Position numbers and translations under genes: made by a program. Shown here in pieces: positions 46,656 through 59,064 of a stretch of 64,000 bases of DNA. Position 1 is the first letter of the stretch, and every line of letters starts with the position of its first letter. The notes under the pieces were generated by a model that had not been told where the DNA came from, made no database searches, and worked only from the letters and a program-made list of their open reading frames with translations. The DNA comes from Papiliotrema nemorosa (lineage: Eukaryota; Basidiomycota; Tremellomycetes; Tremellales; Rhynchogastremaceae). The DNA is taken from contig JASKOT010000032.1 in NCBI GenBank assembly GCA_032158125.1, forward strand, positions 62,001 through 126,000, written 5' to 3'.

Positions 46656-48421
46656 CTATCTAAAGGAATCTAAAGAACGCCCTGCCCTATCCGACACAAA
46701 TGCGCCGTCGTGATATGGTTTCAGGGTAATGCCGCGGAAACTTACAGCTCGAGGCGCTCTAGGCGAAACGGGATGTTCCCATCCTTCCTTGTACATCTCA
46801 TCAAACGCCTTGCCCTCCTTCTTACCCGATCCAGGCTGTCCCGTAAGTGCATCGTCTACTTCGTCCCATTGACCTCCTTCTCTGAGCAACGACATGAGAG
46901 CGTTCGAAGCGAGTGGGTTAGGGGGTGAGAGGACCTGGTCACCTCCTCCTGAGGCGCCTACCATCACTCGAGCAGAATTGGTCGATCCAGACCAATTGCG
47001 CGGGAGGTAGAGCTGGGCATCAGATGGGGCGACTCTGGGAAGCTGAAGGGGATGTGACTTACAATGGTGGACACGATATTAGCCAGGAAAAATGACCCGA
47101 AGCAGATCTGCTGGATCATGTCGGATGCGAGGCTTTCATTCAGCCAAGACCCCGATAATACGTGAGGCCGATGCCCAGAACTCACTGGTTCAAGTTGATT
47201 CGTTTGGCTTCGGTCAGTCCGTCCGCACCGAGGATCAGGATGCCCGTAGCAAAGATGATCCGGAAGAAGGTTCTGACTTTATTTGCCTCTGCAGTGTCAG
47301 CTCAACCGCCGAGAGTGATGAACTGGCTGACCGTGGTAGAAGTGTAGACGAGATCGGACTTCTGGACCGGCCCCCGAGGCTTTCTGAAATGTCAGCTAAT
47401 AAATAATCCATAAAGAGGTGATGGGATACTTGCGACATCACGCAGGAACGATGGGAATTTGTAGATGACGACTGTGGAGGCCAGAACGACTCTTTCGATC
47501 AGCCCAGCAGGTCTCACTGGGTCCATGTGGTGTGACTGCCACTTACACGAGCTCGATGACCCCTGCACCGGCGTACATCCGTCCAGACTGGACGATCATA
47601 TCCTCGTAGTGTATCCAGGAGATTCCAAATTGGATGATTGCCGAGCAGATGGATACCCCTATCCAGGTGTAAAAGAAGGAAGAGGATAACCACGCTCGAG
47701 CCGATTTGGGCTGACGAACGGCCCGCATGAGGTGATACCAGTACAAACCTTCTTCGGCGTTGAGACTGACTTGAATCCAGTACGCGACTATCATGAGCCT
47801 CCAACAGCCGCGCGATGGCATATGGACCAGCGGGGGGAAAGTCTGGTGGGGTGGGAGGCTAAAGGTCCGGCTGACTTACAATTGACAAAAAAGGTCAAGG
47901 GGAGGTTGTACTGCTTGTACTTTTCCGACCAGAGTTGATTGGGAAATGGCATGGCTCCCACCCCGGGTACCATCATCCAGCCCAATTTATACTTTATATC
48001 TGATTATCAGTCATGACCACTTGGGTGAGATCATCGAGCGAGGGTCTGCTGAGTCTAGCCAAAGTACAAAGTAGGAAGACTCACACGTCCAGCCTGTGCT
48101 CCATATTAGGAGACTCGTAAAGGACATGATCAACATGTACTACAACATCCTTTAGCACCACACTTGTCTGATCTCATAGATGACTGCGGAGAGTGGTTGA
48201 CCCACCGTGAGGAGCAATCTGAACCAGTCTTTCTTGCGGGGTACGAGACAACGCCATTTGTCAAACTGATAAGTGTGGTGTGCGAAGTATCCCAGTGCCT
48301 GGAAGTGTCAGCTCTCATGCGTTGCCTCAGGCCACGGATATGAGGCGAGTGTGAGTGGACGACTGACTGTTGCGCAGAGGGTGACGGTGAGTGTCATGTT
48401 GGTCGGGTTGCTCGTGGACAT
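46656..48421 (-). CDS. Multi-pass membrane protein, unknown function
   Basis: Start MSTSNPTNMTLTVTL at 48421, stop TAG at 46656-46658. Many short exons. I read about six or seven hydrophobic segments, including MLIMSFTSLLIWSTG, LPLTFFVNC, LMIVAYWIQVSLNAEEGLYW, SSFFYTWIGVSICSAIIQF and VVVLASTVVIYKF. Charged, conserved-looking stretches between them include YHLMRAVRQPKSARAW and WIHYEDMIVQSGRMYAGAG. The last 100 residues are soluble, with GASGGGDQVLSPPNP and a Gly/Lys-rich part, probably cytosolic. I do not recognise the family. The layout of evenly spaced spans with a long polar tail could be a receptor or transporter; neither is supported by a motif. Confidence 0.7.
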
Positions 48422-49298
48422 GGTGAGCGCTTCTCTGCGATACCAAGGGACCAAGGGGGATGAGTAGCTTGAGATGGAGTTGATGATGCGAATTGAAAGA
48501 CAAGCTGCTTCATCTTATATACTTTGATCAGTCCGCCAAGTCAGGAAGAAACAAGACTCCTTCGAGATCGATCAGTGTTCCGTGACAGATCCCTTGGGTA
48601 ACTACTTTTGATCATTCGACGGCTCCCGACGAGAGCAGGTGAAGCGAACATGACCCGAGATTGGGGTATGAAGGATGTGTGTGTGTTTGGGCATGCCTTT
48701 AATCATGATGTGTCGACAGACACTGTGTGTGGATCCTTTCCGAACGTCCCGTTGACCCATCAGCCGAAGGTGCCGAAGAGTCTCTGCATTTCTGTATCTG
48801 CCTTATGTTGCGCGTGCTCGGTAGTGGCCGCTACATTGGCATCGTTGCCCTTGGAGTACTCTCTGTTCTCTCTGTTGTGGGTGGTGGCTTGTCGCCCTTG
48901 GAAATCAACCTCCTGCTCAGTGAGTTTCCAACGACGCGCCTGGCGTCCACTCGATCCCACCAAGCGGTTTTCCATTTTCCACCCGTCATTTTCCAACATT
49001 ACATGGTTCGAACATACGGCACCCCGTTTTCGATAGGTATATAGGTGCTTGCGGTATGATGGACATGCACGCTTTCTTCCTCACTGTTTCTGCATAGCAT
49101 AGAGATCGACATCCCCTATACGATATATATTTTTTGACTGTATTTTCCCCCTCCCCATTTAATCCCACCCCACCCAAAACTCCCGTCGGAACCCACAAGT
49201 CCGAGGTCGGCCGTCGCCATTTCTACTCGTTTTTTTCCAACAGCCCAAGTTTCATTCACCCCCTTCCAGATCGACCCTCCCCTTCTCCCCTCTCATCC
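48422..49298. promoter_or_regulatory. Divergent promoter region
   Basis: Between the membrane protein and serine hydroxymethyltransferase. The last 160 bp are pyrimidine-rich with TATATATTTTTTGACTG near 49123 and C-runs, likely the SHMT core promoter and leader. No gene. Confidence 0.45.
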
Positions 49299-51160
49299 AT
49301 GTTCAACCCGCTTCGAACATTATCGAAATCTTCCTCTACCCTCTTATCAGCTACTAAATCATCTGTCAGACAAAACTCTATCAGAATGGTCGCTTCCATC
49401 CCCGTTCCTACCGATTTCGTGAGTGGAACGTTCCGCCCATCATCACCTTGACGCGCCGATCGAGTCGGACCCGGTGCATCACAAAACATTCGGCCCAGCG
49501 CGTCAAGGAGCTCAGCTGATATCTAGAACGCCTGCTTGTACCAGCCCTTGGCTGAGGCTGACCCGGAAGTCGCCAAGATCATCGAGGATGAGACATGGCG
49601 ACAGTTTTCTGGTCTCGAGCTGATTGCTTCCGAGGTGGGTCAAATTTGCGCTGGTCGAGCGTAGAATACAGCTGACGAGGTAGAACTTGACTTCGCTCGC
49701 TGTCATGGAGGCCAACGGATCCATGTTGACCAACAAATACTCGGAGGGTCTTCCCGGAGCCCGATACTACGGTGGTAACGAGGTCAGCACATTCTCCATG
49801 GCAGAGGATCCCCATTGACGAAACAGCACATTGACATCCTCGAGAACCTCTGCCGAGACCGAGCGTTGAAGGCGTTCAACCTCGACCCCAAGGTCTGGGG
49901 TGTCAACGTCCAACCTTACTCTGGATCCACCGCCAAGTGAGCCATCACGTTCATCACCGCACAGTCCACACTGACGCGCCCAGCTTTGCCGCGTTCACCG
50001 CTCTCATCCAACCCCAGGACCGAATCATGGGTCTCGGTCTTCCCGATGGAGGACATTTGACTCACGGTTACTACACTGCCAAGAAGAAGATTACCGCTTC
50101 TTCCATCTACTTCCAATCTTTCCCTTACCGAGTCGACACCACCACCGGTATCATCGACTACCCTCAACTCGAGACCAACGCCAACCTCTTCAAACCTAGG
50201 TTGTTGGTCTGCGGAGGATCCGCCTACCCCCGAGACTGGGACTATGCTCGATTGAGAAAGATTGCCGATGGGCAAGGAGCTTACCTCCTCAGTGACATGG
50301 CTCACATTTCGGGTCTTGTCGCTGCCGGTGAGCAAGGATCGCCATTCGAGTACTGTGACGTCGTCACTTCGACCACCCACAAGACTCTCCGAGGACCCCG
50401 AGCTGGTATCATCTTCTTCCGAAAGGACAAGGAGGCCGATTTGGAAGCTCGAGTCAACGCTTCCGTCTTCCCCGCTTGTCAAGGTGGACCCCACAACAAC
50501 GTAAGTGGACATAACATCATGATAGGACACCTTACTAATTCCAGACCATCGCCGGTATCGCCGTTGCGCTCAAGCAAGCTGCCGACCCAGCTTTCAAGGC
50601 TTACGCCAAGCAAGTCCGAGCCAACGCCGCCGCCATGGCCAAGGTCCTCGTCGGTCACGGATACAAGCTCCAAACCGATGGAACAGAGAACCACTTGGTT
50701 CTTTGGGACTTGCGACCTATCGGTATGACCGGATCCAAGATTGAGAAGATCTGCGATGCCGTTCACATTACCCTCAACAAGAACGCCGTTGCCGGTGACA
50801 GTGAGTTCCCATCCTACCCTATCACGTGTTACAACCGCTAATGCTCAGCTTCCGCCCTTGTCCCCGGAGGTGTCCGAATCGGAGCTTCCGCTTTGGCTTC
50901 CCGATCCATGGTCGAGAAGGACGTCGAGCAAGTCGCAGAGTTCCTCCACCGAGTCGTTCAAATCGCCCTTACCGCTCAAAAAGAGGCCGGAACCAAACTC
51001 CTCAAAGACTTCACCAAGGCTTTCGAGTCTGGATCGGGAGAAGCGCCCAAATTGGTCGCCGAGCTCAAAAAGGACGTCATGAAGTTTGCTACGCAGTTCC
51101 CCCTCCCCGGTATCCCCGACACTTCGGTCATCAAGCGACCCGAGGGTGTCGACCTTTAAG
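49299..51160 (+). CDS. Serine hydroxymethyltransferase
   Basis: PLP enzyme interconverting serine and glycine with tetrahydrofolate. After a 39-residue leader ([16 protein letters not shown], basic and Ser-rich, mitochondrial in type) comes [16 protein letters not shown]. Then [19 protein letters not shown] (joined over introns), [30 protein letters not shown], and [14 protein letters not shown]. The catalytic Lys is in [15 protein letters not shown]. The end is [10 protein letters not shown]. About 500 residues. A second in-frame ATG at 49386 ([11 protein letters not shown]) would make a form without the leader. The first ATG has T at -3; the second has A at -3 and G at +4, with no other ATG between. 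One gene may thus serve both compartments. Intron 1 is about 110 nt, longer than most here. Confidence 0.94.
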
Positions 51161-51524
51161 CGGCTGCGCAGAGGGCTGGCGTAAAGGAGGACACTGGGAT
51201 GTGAGAAGGAGCTGAGTGTGAGAAGTCGGAAAGTTGGGGCATTAGAGAGGAGCATTGAGCATTGGGCGTTATGGTGGAAGTTGTGATCTTTTGGTTTTCC
51301 ATCTCATCATGGAACAGACCGGCTTGTACTATTCTTTCCTCATTATATACATACAAACGAAATGTCATTCCACTGATTTGCACTTTTGGGAGATTCATGG
51401 CGTGGGAGGTATCGTTATATGCCGTGTATGAGGTACAACTTGAGATACTGTACAGAGCCCATAATGAAAATTATGATACCAGTATGAAAATGCAGGGGGA
51501 GGGGAAGCAGGACGATGAGGTCGC
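51161..51524. other. Convergent 3' region
   Basis: Between SHMT and TOP3 stops. T-rich and A-rich stretches typical of 3' ends. No gene. Confidence 0.45.
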
Positions 51525-54500
51525 CTACCCGTTGGGACAATTGGAAGCCCAATGTCCCGTCTCGTGACACTTGTAACACTCGTCTGAAGCTCCACCACCT
51601 CCCGACGCCCCACCCCTTCCCCTCCCTCGTCCACGCGTCTTGCCCCTTGAAATTTTTGATCCTCTTGCACGGGTCCGACTGGAGGAGCCACCTCTATCGC
51701 GGTCGTTCTGTGGTGGACCCGTATCGCCTTCTTCGGCCCATTCAAAGAACCCACATTGAGCTCGTTTGTTGTTTGGACAGGTCCTGATTGTCAGCTTCAA
51801 TCTCTAGGGACATTCAGTATAACCAAGACATTCCGAACGGAGCAGAAAGTAAGTGATCTCCGCTGGAGGCACGAAGACGGAGAGAAGTGCAGACGACAGA
51901 CTGACCAGAAGGATCGACCCATATTTGGTCCCTTGCTTGTGGTCCCAAACCTAGCCTCCAACCCACATTCGCACCGCACAGTCCCTTCCTCGTCCTCGTA
52001 CTACAGTCAGCTTTCTTTCTTCATTATTCAGAGCCAACGCACCTCGGTACGGTTCCGTTTTCTAGGCGGAGAGCGGGGCGCTGCAGCTCTCGGCGCCGGC
52101 GCAGTACTCCGACCTGAACCATTCGTGGAACCCGCATCTGCCCATTCAAAATACCCGCAACTCTCATCTTGAGGTTTGGAACATGTATAAAACTCTCGAC
52201 CTTGATTTCCCTTGGCGTTGCTTGTGACTGTCCTCTTGACCGCTTCTGTACCGCAATTACAGGTCTTGTTACCATTCGCAGCGTTGTCTCAATTGTCAGA
52301 ACAGTGTTGCGTTTTGTGATAAGCGCAACTCACCATTACTATGATCATGATTGTCGTTGTCGTTGTCGTTGTAGCTGGTCCCAGCACCACCTCCCCTGCC
52401 ACGTCCTCGACCACGAGTAGTAACCCGCGTAGTAGTAGCTGCACCCCTGCCTCGTCTGCCTATACCAGCTGCCCCTCCCTGTGGCCTATGATCGTCCGAG
52501 TCGTCTTCGTCGTCATCATCGTCGTCGCGTCTACGAGGTGCAGCACCTTCTCCTCCTCCTCTGCCACGGCCACCTCGGCCTCCTCGAGCTGCACCCCTCC
52601 GACCGCGTCCGCCACCACGAGCTGCCGCTCGAACAGCCTCCTGCTCCGGTCCCTGACCATTGATAAAGTTTTTCACGCTCTACGGGTCAGCTGCAACGAG
52701 GTGTGAGAGGCGGGTTGCTCACTTCGATGACGGTGTTGAACTCTCGCTTGGCTTTGATATATACCTCTTTGTACTCTTCAATAGTAGTATCAAGAACTTC
52801 CGTCTTCGTCTTATCTCCATCGCAGATCAACTGCATCCGATGTTCAGTCTGCACCTCAGCCATTGCCACGGACCGTTCGTATCGGAGGAAATACTCACCT
52901 CTGCCCTGAGATGGGGTTTGCTGAGGGATCGATCGAAACCGATAGCATTGAAACCTTCTACCAGACCGATGCCTAGAGGAGAAGGAACGAGGTATTTGGT
53001 TTTCCCCTCGGGTTTCTCAATCACATATTTCCGCTCGACAACCTTGGCGATATGTTCTGCTATTGTCGCATCTGTGCCTAGATGATCAGGAAAAGTCTGT
53101 ATTGGCCGCGGCTCAACTGACCAATGCCGTTCTTGTCCATCAATCCGACGAGATCGGCTTCGGTAAGCAGACTAGGTCGACTTGTGCTTCCCTCCTTGAT
53201 CTCGCATACAGACGGCATGAAATGCTCGCCCTCGTCGAAATCTGGTAAAGTCGTCGAAGCCCATTTATCGTACGGGTACACGTCGAGATAGTTCCGTCTT
53301 ATTACCACAAGGCCTGCTTATCAGCTATCCGCCCCTTAACAGCAGAGACGCGCCAGCTGACCACTCGTAAAGAACCTCTCGCCAGCTGTGTCTATCTCCA
53401 CGGTGGTCGTCTTACCCTCCGCATTACTGTGACACGAAGCGAGAAACCGTCTCGTGACGAGCTCATAGACCCTTCTCTCATCTGCGTCGAGGTTACTCGC
53501 AGAGGCGGTAGGATGGATCGGCGGGTGGGCTTTATCGTTCTTCCGTCCATTTCGCGGTCGTTGGAATTCTCCATTTACAAGTCTCGTAGCAAAGTCGCCC
53601 CACTCGCGATCGAGCGTTTGTTTCTGGATCAATGTCTGAAAATCAAAGGCTTTGTCGTATTGGTCCGTCTCGGTTCTAGGGTAACTGAGGAAACCTTTCT
53701 GATACAGCTTCTCTGCTAGCTATATTCTTAGCCATACTCTGTCAGGATTTGGTGATCACGTACATCAAGGATACGCTTCGGCGTCATGTGTAGAAGTCTG
53801 GATCCGGATTGCTGCAGTTCGACCGTTGTGAGCGGTAAAGGTTTCCTATATTCGTCAACGCCTTGGTGTCGAGGAAGACCTGTAGGTCACGAGTTCCACT
53901 GTCTGTCTCACCATTTGGTAGTGGGTTTTGTTTCTACACTGGTCACGGTAGCCATGGGATTCTCCATACACAGCCCATATAACGCCATGACAGCTTCCAA
54001 ATCGAACAAATGGTTTCTTCTCCACTTGAAGTCGACCAGTTCCAGCTTGGACGCATCATTCTCGTCTTCCCTCTCTATGGCGACGTTGATATACCAAAAA
54101 GTCTCGGATACAAAGTTCTGCACCTTGTTCCATTGGTCGACGACGAATCCCAATGTGGGAAACTGACATGGACCTAGACTGGTCAGTCGGTGACAGAGAG
54201 ACATCAAAGAGCTTACCGTAGCTTATCACTTGTTCTGCAGTCTCCGGTACTTGTGGCTGGATGCTCATGGTGGTGAGACGAGTAAATGCTGCTCCTATAC
54301 GTAAATCCAAGGCGATCCGAGTTTCCACGGCTTGAGCTTGTCTCATGTCGAGGTCGTTTGCATTCCGGCATGCTTGGTGGATTTGCCTAGAGAGTCAGAT
54401 ACGTACTGACACTAAGGCTGGCAGTGGGATTTTGTACAGTATCAAGGCCATCTCTGATCACAAACGGAAATGATAGTTCCTTTTGAGGGTGGAAACACTC

Positions 54501-55127
54501 ACGCAGCAATGATAGCGCTAAACCTGGCCCGTTTCACCACCAACCCCCGATTGACCTTTCTACACACAGCGGCAACTTCTGAGCCGATATGTTCTCCCTC
54601 TCGATCACAGTCCGTCCATATGAGAAGCAAATCTGCGTTCCGGGCTCCATCTTGTAGGTTCTTTTCCACATCGCGAAGTTCTGAAGAGACGGTGGTGTGT
54701 ATAGGAGCATCGAAAAGGGCGAATGGATCGCAGCTCTGCCATTTCCTGTGATTATCGTCAAACTCCTATAGGTCATCCTGGGCCTCTCATGGACTCGAAG
54801 CACTTCTATGCCACCTGAATAAGACGCCGTGACGAGATCCGTGCGGTGTAATAACAGACGACGCACCGTTCCAGTGAGGTGGCCTAGTACGGCTGTGACG
54901 GTAAAGTCTGCATCTCGGTCGTTACCTAGAGGCGCAGGAAGGCGATAAGGAAAGTCGTAATTCTTGATATACTTGTTTCGACTCGGACGCTTCTATTAGC
55001 CTGGCCATTCTATGTAACATGATCAGTCGGAACGAAGTGCGCTTACTGAGTTGAAGTGTCCTCCAGAGAGAATCTGGGTGATACTCTTTGATATGCTCGG
55101 TTTCTCCGCGACGCATAATACCCTCAT
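51525..55127 (-). CDS. TOP3: DNA topoisomerase III
   Basis: Type IA topoisomerase that acts with a RecQ helicase on recombination intermediates. Start MRVLCVAEKPSISKSITQ at 55127 (TOPRIM beginning), then NKYIKNYDFPYRLPAPLG. The catalytic Tyr is in FLSYPRTETDQYDKAF (around 53680). Then KAHPPIHPTA, a conserved IA motif. The C-terminal third is modular: an RGG-rich stretch with an acidic insert (near 52330-52620), a GRF zinc finger (EFYTCSKPQDESCGYFEWAD, about 52130-52280), a second GRF finger ending RAQCGFFEWAEEG (about 51700-51990), a second short Arg/Gly stretch, and a final CCHC knuckle CYKCHETGHWASNC just before the stop. This is like Top3-alpha of animals rather than the short yeast form. 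About a dozen introns; roughly 1000 residues. Confidence 0.92.
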
Positions 55128-55346
55128 ACCTCTTCTACATCCCTTGTAGACCGCTAATCTCACTGTAAATCGTGCCCGGATACAGAATGGTATAATCGAT
55201 GTAAGAATGGGAGGTGAATCTGGTTGTAAACAAAATCCAATCCGAGTTTGAGGGCAAGGAAGGAAAGGGTTGACGCGACTTTATGATTCTCCCCCGTTCT
55301 CTTTCATCTTCACCTTCTGTTGGTCTCATCCAACCCATCAGACAAG

Positions 55347-56405
55347 ATGACCATCTTGGAAGAGCTCACGTCGTATATATCTAACACTACCTCGACTCTG
55401 GCACCGTTGACACTACCTCTGGGACCGGTTGGGCCCCTCTCAAGGCTCATCGACCATGTCACTACTACCCCAGTCCATTCGGCGTACTACCCCTTCTTGC
55501 GATTCGGCGCGATCCACGCCACGCGCCTGACACTTGTTTGGGCAGGCATGACGAAAGGCAGGAAGACTCCCGTGCCTGTCCTACAGGACCTGTTTGGGTA
55601 TCTGGTTCTAGCTTGTGAGTTGGCTTGTGTTTGCGGAGCGCTGATAATAGGGGGAGGAGGGACCATTTCGTCCTTGCTCTTGTCTCAACCTCCATCATGG
55701 CTCGTCGACCCTACACCATGGCTCATCTACCCTTCAATCTACTTTGGACTGCATCAAACGGGTATTTCTACGTATATCATGTCTACCGCTCCGACCTTGA
55801 TCAACCTCTTTGGCTCTTACATCGACGGTATAACCCGCGGCACAGCCATCTCTGGTCTACCCATCGCCATCGCCAAATCGGGCTTGTCGAACAATGTATG
55901 GGCGACAGCTCTGATTAGCGGGATTACAGTTGCAAGTGGGGGATGGATCATCCAGGCTCTGGGGATCCATGAATCCGAATGGGGAGTACATCGACCGGCC
56001 ATTCTCAGTGGTGGGATATTGGATACACTGGATTTATGGAGTGGGATCCTTACGGGGCTCTTATATGGCACTCTGACGAAATCTCATACGGAGCTGTACC
56101 CCGCTGCGGGAGTGCTGGCGAGGATGTTACCCAATGATATGGTTTTGGCGGACACGTCCAAGGGATTAGTTCCGACAAATACGGCGAGAGCTATTTGTGT
56201 CTTGTTCTTGGGATCGTTACTTGCCGCTAGGGTCATCACGAAGTTCATATTGGAGTCAGGGAGCGCAGGAGTGAGCAGAAGGACCAAAGTTAAAGTCAGC
56301 AAGAAGAAGTCGAAGAGTGATAAGACGGAGGTGGTCAAGCAACCTGTAGAAGTCCATGTCGCAGAGACAAAGATCCCTCCTCGTAAAGGCAAGAAGGGAA
56401 AGTAG
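55347..56405 (+). CDS. Multi-pass membrane protein, unknown function
   Basis: Intronless, unusual here; 352 residues from the ATG at 55347 (MTILEELTSYISN). The frame runs nine codons further up but only to a TTG. Hydrophobic segments include FGYLVLACELACVCGALII, WLIYPSIYFGLHQTGIST, ISGITVASGGWIIQALGI, LWSGILTGLLYGTL and ARAICVLFLGSLLAARVI. A Lys-rich tail of about 45 residues (KVKVSKKKSKSDKTE, then RKGKKGK) follows, as in ER-retained or inner-leaflet-facing proteins. The layout vaguely resembles TRIC-type intracellular cation channels, but I see no diagnostic motif, so I leave the function open. Confidence 0.75.
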   Translation: MTILEELTSYISNTTSTLAPLTLPLGPVGPLSRLIDHVTTTPVHSAYYPFLRFGAIHATRLTLVWAGMTKGRKTPVPVLQDLFGYLVLACELACVCGALIIGGGGTISSLLLSQPPSWLVDPTPWLIYPSIYFGLHQTGISTYIMSTAPTLINLFGSYIDGITRGTAISGLPIAIAKSGLSNNVWATALISGITVASGGWIIQALGIHESEWGVHRPAILSGGILDTLDLWSGILTGLLYGTLTKSHTELYPAAGVLARMLPNDMVLADTSKGLVPTNTARAICVLFLGSLLAARVITKFILESGSAGVSRRTKVKVSKKKSKSDKTEVVKQPVEVHVAETKIPPRKGKKGK

Positions 56406-56814
56406 ACATTTATACTATAGTAACTTATATAGAGAGTAGAAAACTATGAATCGGAAAATCAATGGGCCGCCGGGATTCCTCTCGGTCCTGAGGAGTAATC
56501 TCGACGACAAGATGTACGCGCACCATATCAAACCGTACCCTACACGCCTGTGCTGCTATCCTTGGCGGCGTATACCTCGATCCGCTGGACCTGAAGACGT
56601 GTTGTGCAGGCGGCCATCCCGGGGGATATGGGGCAAGGGCAAGAGGGTGGATGTACCGGGACGCCGGCCCGGCAGATTCCGGTCCGGTCGTCGAGAATTG
56701 CACCGTTGTCACCGTACAAAATCAATTCCAACCCTCTACAACATTCACTTCTACATATTCTCCCTGCATTCTCCTTTTTTGGCCGTTTGAACTTCTGCAT
56801 ATACACCTATCAAC
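56406..56814. promoter_or_regulatory. Intergenic region upstream of the oxidoreductase
   Basis: Contains CGG-rich words (CCGGGACGCCGGCCCGG near 56658), possible binding sites for a zinc-cluster regulator, then a CT/TA-rich leader. No gene. Confidence 0.4.
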
Positions 56815-58563
56815 ATGGCTGAGATCGCTCCTATTGCTGTCGGACTTATGGGTACCGTAAGCCCCCTTCGATTAACCCGAGACGTGCAGCTGATGGCAGG
56901 GTGAGTACACCACCGGTATCACCCCTTCAGGTCAATCCAAATCCGACAAGAAGGTGAGTCCAGCGCATCGGTTTGGTGAAATCAAGCTGATGGAAGATTG
57001 GTGTTGTCGGTGTCACCATGTTTGACTTGAGGCGTCGAGGAAAGGTCTCCGAGTGAGTCGCCCGACAGAACACGTTCCGGCGGATGTTGACAAATAGCAT
57101 CGTCATGGCCGGAACCAACGGTGGAAAGGTAGATCCTAGCTTGACAAGGCTCGTATAACCCTGACACACAGTTTCCCGAGATTAGGACGCATTTCCAGAA
57201 AAACATTGGAGACGTCTACAAAGGACTCGACCTTTCTTTCCGAGGTTTCCCAGAGGGAGAGACCCGAGACCCCGAGGCGTGTAGGTTACGGCCTCGAAAG
57301 TACAAGGATATTGCTGATAAGCTAGACAAGGAGGCCTTGAAGGCTTTACCCAAGGGTTCGGCAGTCATCATCTTCACCCCTGATTCGACCCATTTCCCTA
57401 TCGCTTCTGAAGCTTTGAACTTGGGCCACCATGTCCTCGTTACCAAACCCGCTACTCAGAAGCTGGACGACCACCAGAAACTCATCGAACTGGCTGAAGA
57501 GAAGGGACTGGTCTGTTTCGTCGAGCAGTGAGTTTATAACTCCTTGTAAAGGAATGCAGGCAACGCTGACTCCTCAGCCACAAGCGATTCGATCCTGCTT
57601 ACAATGATGCTCGAGCTCGAGCTCAAAAACTTGGCGACTTCAACTTTTACAGCTCGTACATGTCGCAGCCTAAATTCCAACTTGAGACTTTCAAGTCTTG
57701 GGCCGGTATCGATTCCGATATCTCCTATTACCTCAACTCGCACCACATCGATGTGAGTTGTACCTGCCCACCTCATATATGCACCTTTCACATCAATCTC
57801 AGGTTGCCGTGTATTTAGAGGGCGTACTGATTTCAGATCCACTGCTGGATGGTCGAAGGTCGATATGTCCCTACCAAAGTCACTGCCTCTGCTACGACCG
57901 GTATCGCCACATCGATGGGATGCGACCCAAAGACTGAAGACACCATCACCCTCCTGGTAGACTGGCAAAATGTCAATGACTCTAAACAACGAGGAACGGC
58001 AGTGTACACTGCTTCTTGGGCGGCTCCTCTTCGAGCGGGAGTCCACTCTGAGCAGAGGTTCCATTACATGGCTGCCAAGGGAGAAGTCCGAGTAGACCAG
58101 GCTCACCGAGGTTACTCTGTCGTCGAGGATGATATTGGAAAATCCGACGTGAGTTGATCTGATTTCTTGATCAAGAGGGGAAAGACGGGCTGACGTGTAG
58201 TACAACCCCTTCTATGTCAAATACTCCCCAGGTGAGTTGCCTCAACTTGTCTCGAGCGACCTTTACTGAAATCTCCGATGAAAATGGGTTTTTCGACGGG
58301 CAAAAGGGCTATGGATACGGTTCCCTCGAGAAATTCATCGATGCCGCTCAAGCAGTCACGTCGGGCAAGAAGAAGGCGAGCGACTTTGAGGGTACAGGTC
58401 TCCCGACCATCAAGGCCGTGTAAGTGATACCCATTGTAGCTTGGGGTTACGCTGATAGTGTAGTGTCCTCACGACGGCTATCATTCACGCCGGACGGGTG
58501 TCGTTGGATGAGAACAGGAGCGTCGAGCTGAAACAAGAGGGCGGAAAGTGGAAGATGATCTAG
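56815..58563 (+). CDS. Gfo/Idh/MocA-family oxidoreductase
   Basis: NAD(P)-dependent sugar dehydrogenase-like protein. Start [20 protein letters not shown]: the nucleotide-binding Gly motif (GLMGTGEY) is split by intron 1. Next [17 protein letters not shown] and [14 protein letters not shown]. Then [19 protein letters not shown] and the family's catalytic-Lys context, [10 protein letters not shown] (usually EKP). [13 protein letters not shown] follows with the His that takes part in catalysis in relatives. About nine exons, roughly 460 residues, longer than most bacterial members. The stop is TAG at 58561-58563. The substrate is not evident; galactose, galacturonate or inositol pathways are possible, as is a Gal80-like regulatory role. 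Confidence 0.82.
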
Positions 58564-59064
58564 ATGCGATTTCCCATATTCTCGATTTTGACATGTAATG
58601 CACGCGATAGGTATTCAACAGATCTGCTCGTGCATTCGGGAGGTGCACGGGCGCATGGGTATCGAGGGTTTAGAACTGCAACAGCTCGCTCAACGCTGGC
58701 AGTCATTCCGCCATCGTTCAGCGTGAGCGATTCTTATAGGAACGATTACGTAAGCAATACTGCAGCGGCTCTCCCCATAGTAGATTTGACTGAACACCTC
58801 GTATTTTCTCATCGCTCATAAGTGCTGAGAAGATGCAGACATTCACAGCTTGTTGCTCTGTCGCATGCTTTGCATACATTACATGGGGCAAGGAGTGGAA
58901 ATGGGAAATGGGGGGAAGTGGACGGGAGCGCAATGTTCCATCCTCATCGTAAAGCTTCTTATTCAACAATGGCAACCGTCCATCTGGGTGCCTCGAGTTT
59001 GTTTCGTCTTCAACTTCGTCCTTTTCACCTTGGACTCTTATCCAGTCTACATGCCTGGATCATT
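58564..59064. other. Convergent 3' region
   Basis: Between the oxidoreductase and the KH protein. No gene recognised. Confidence 0.45.
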
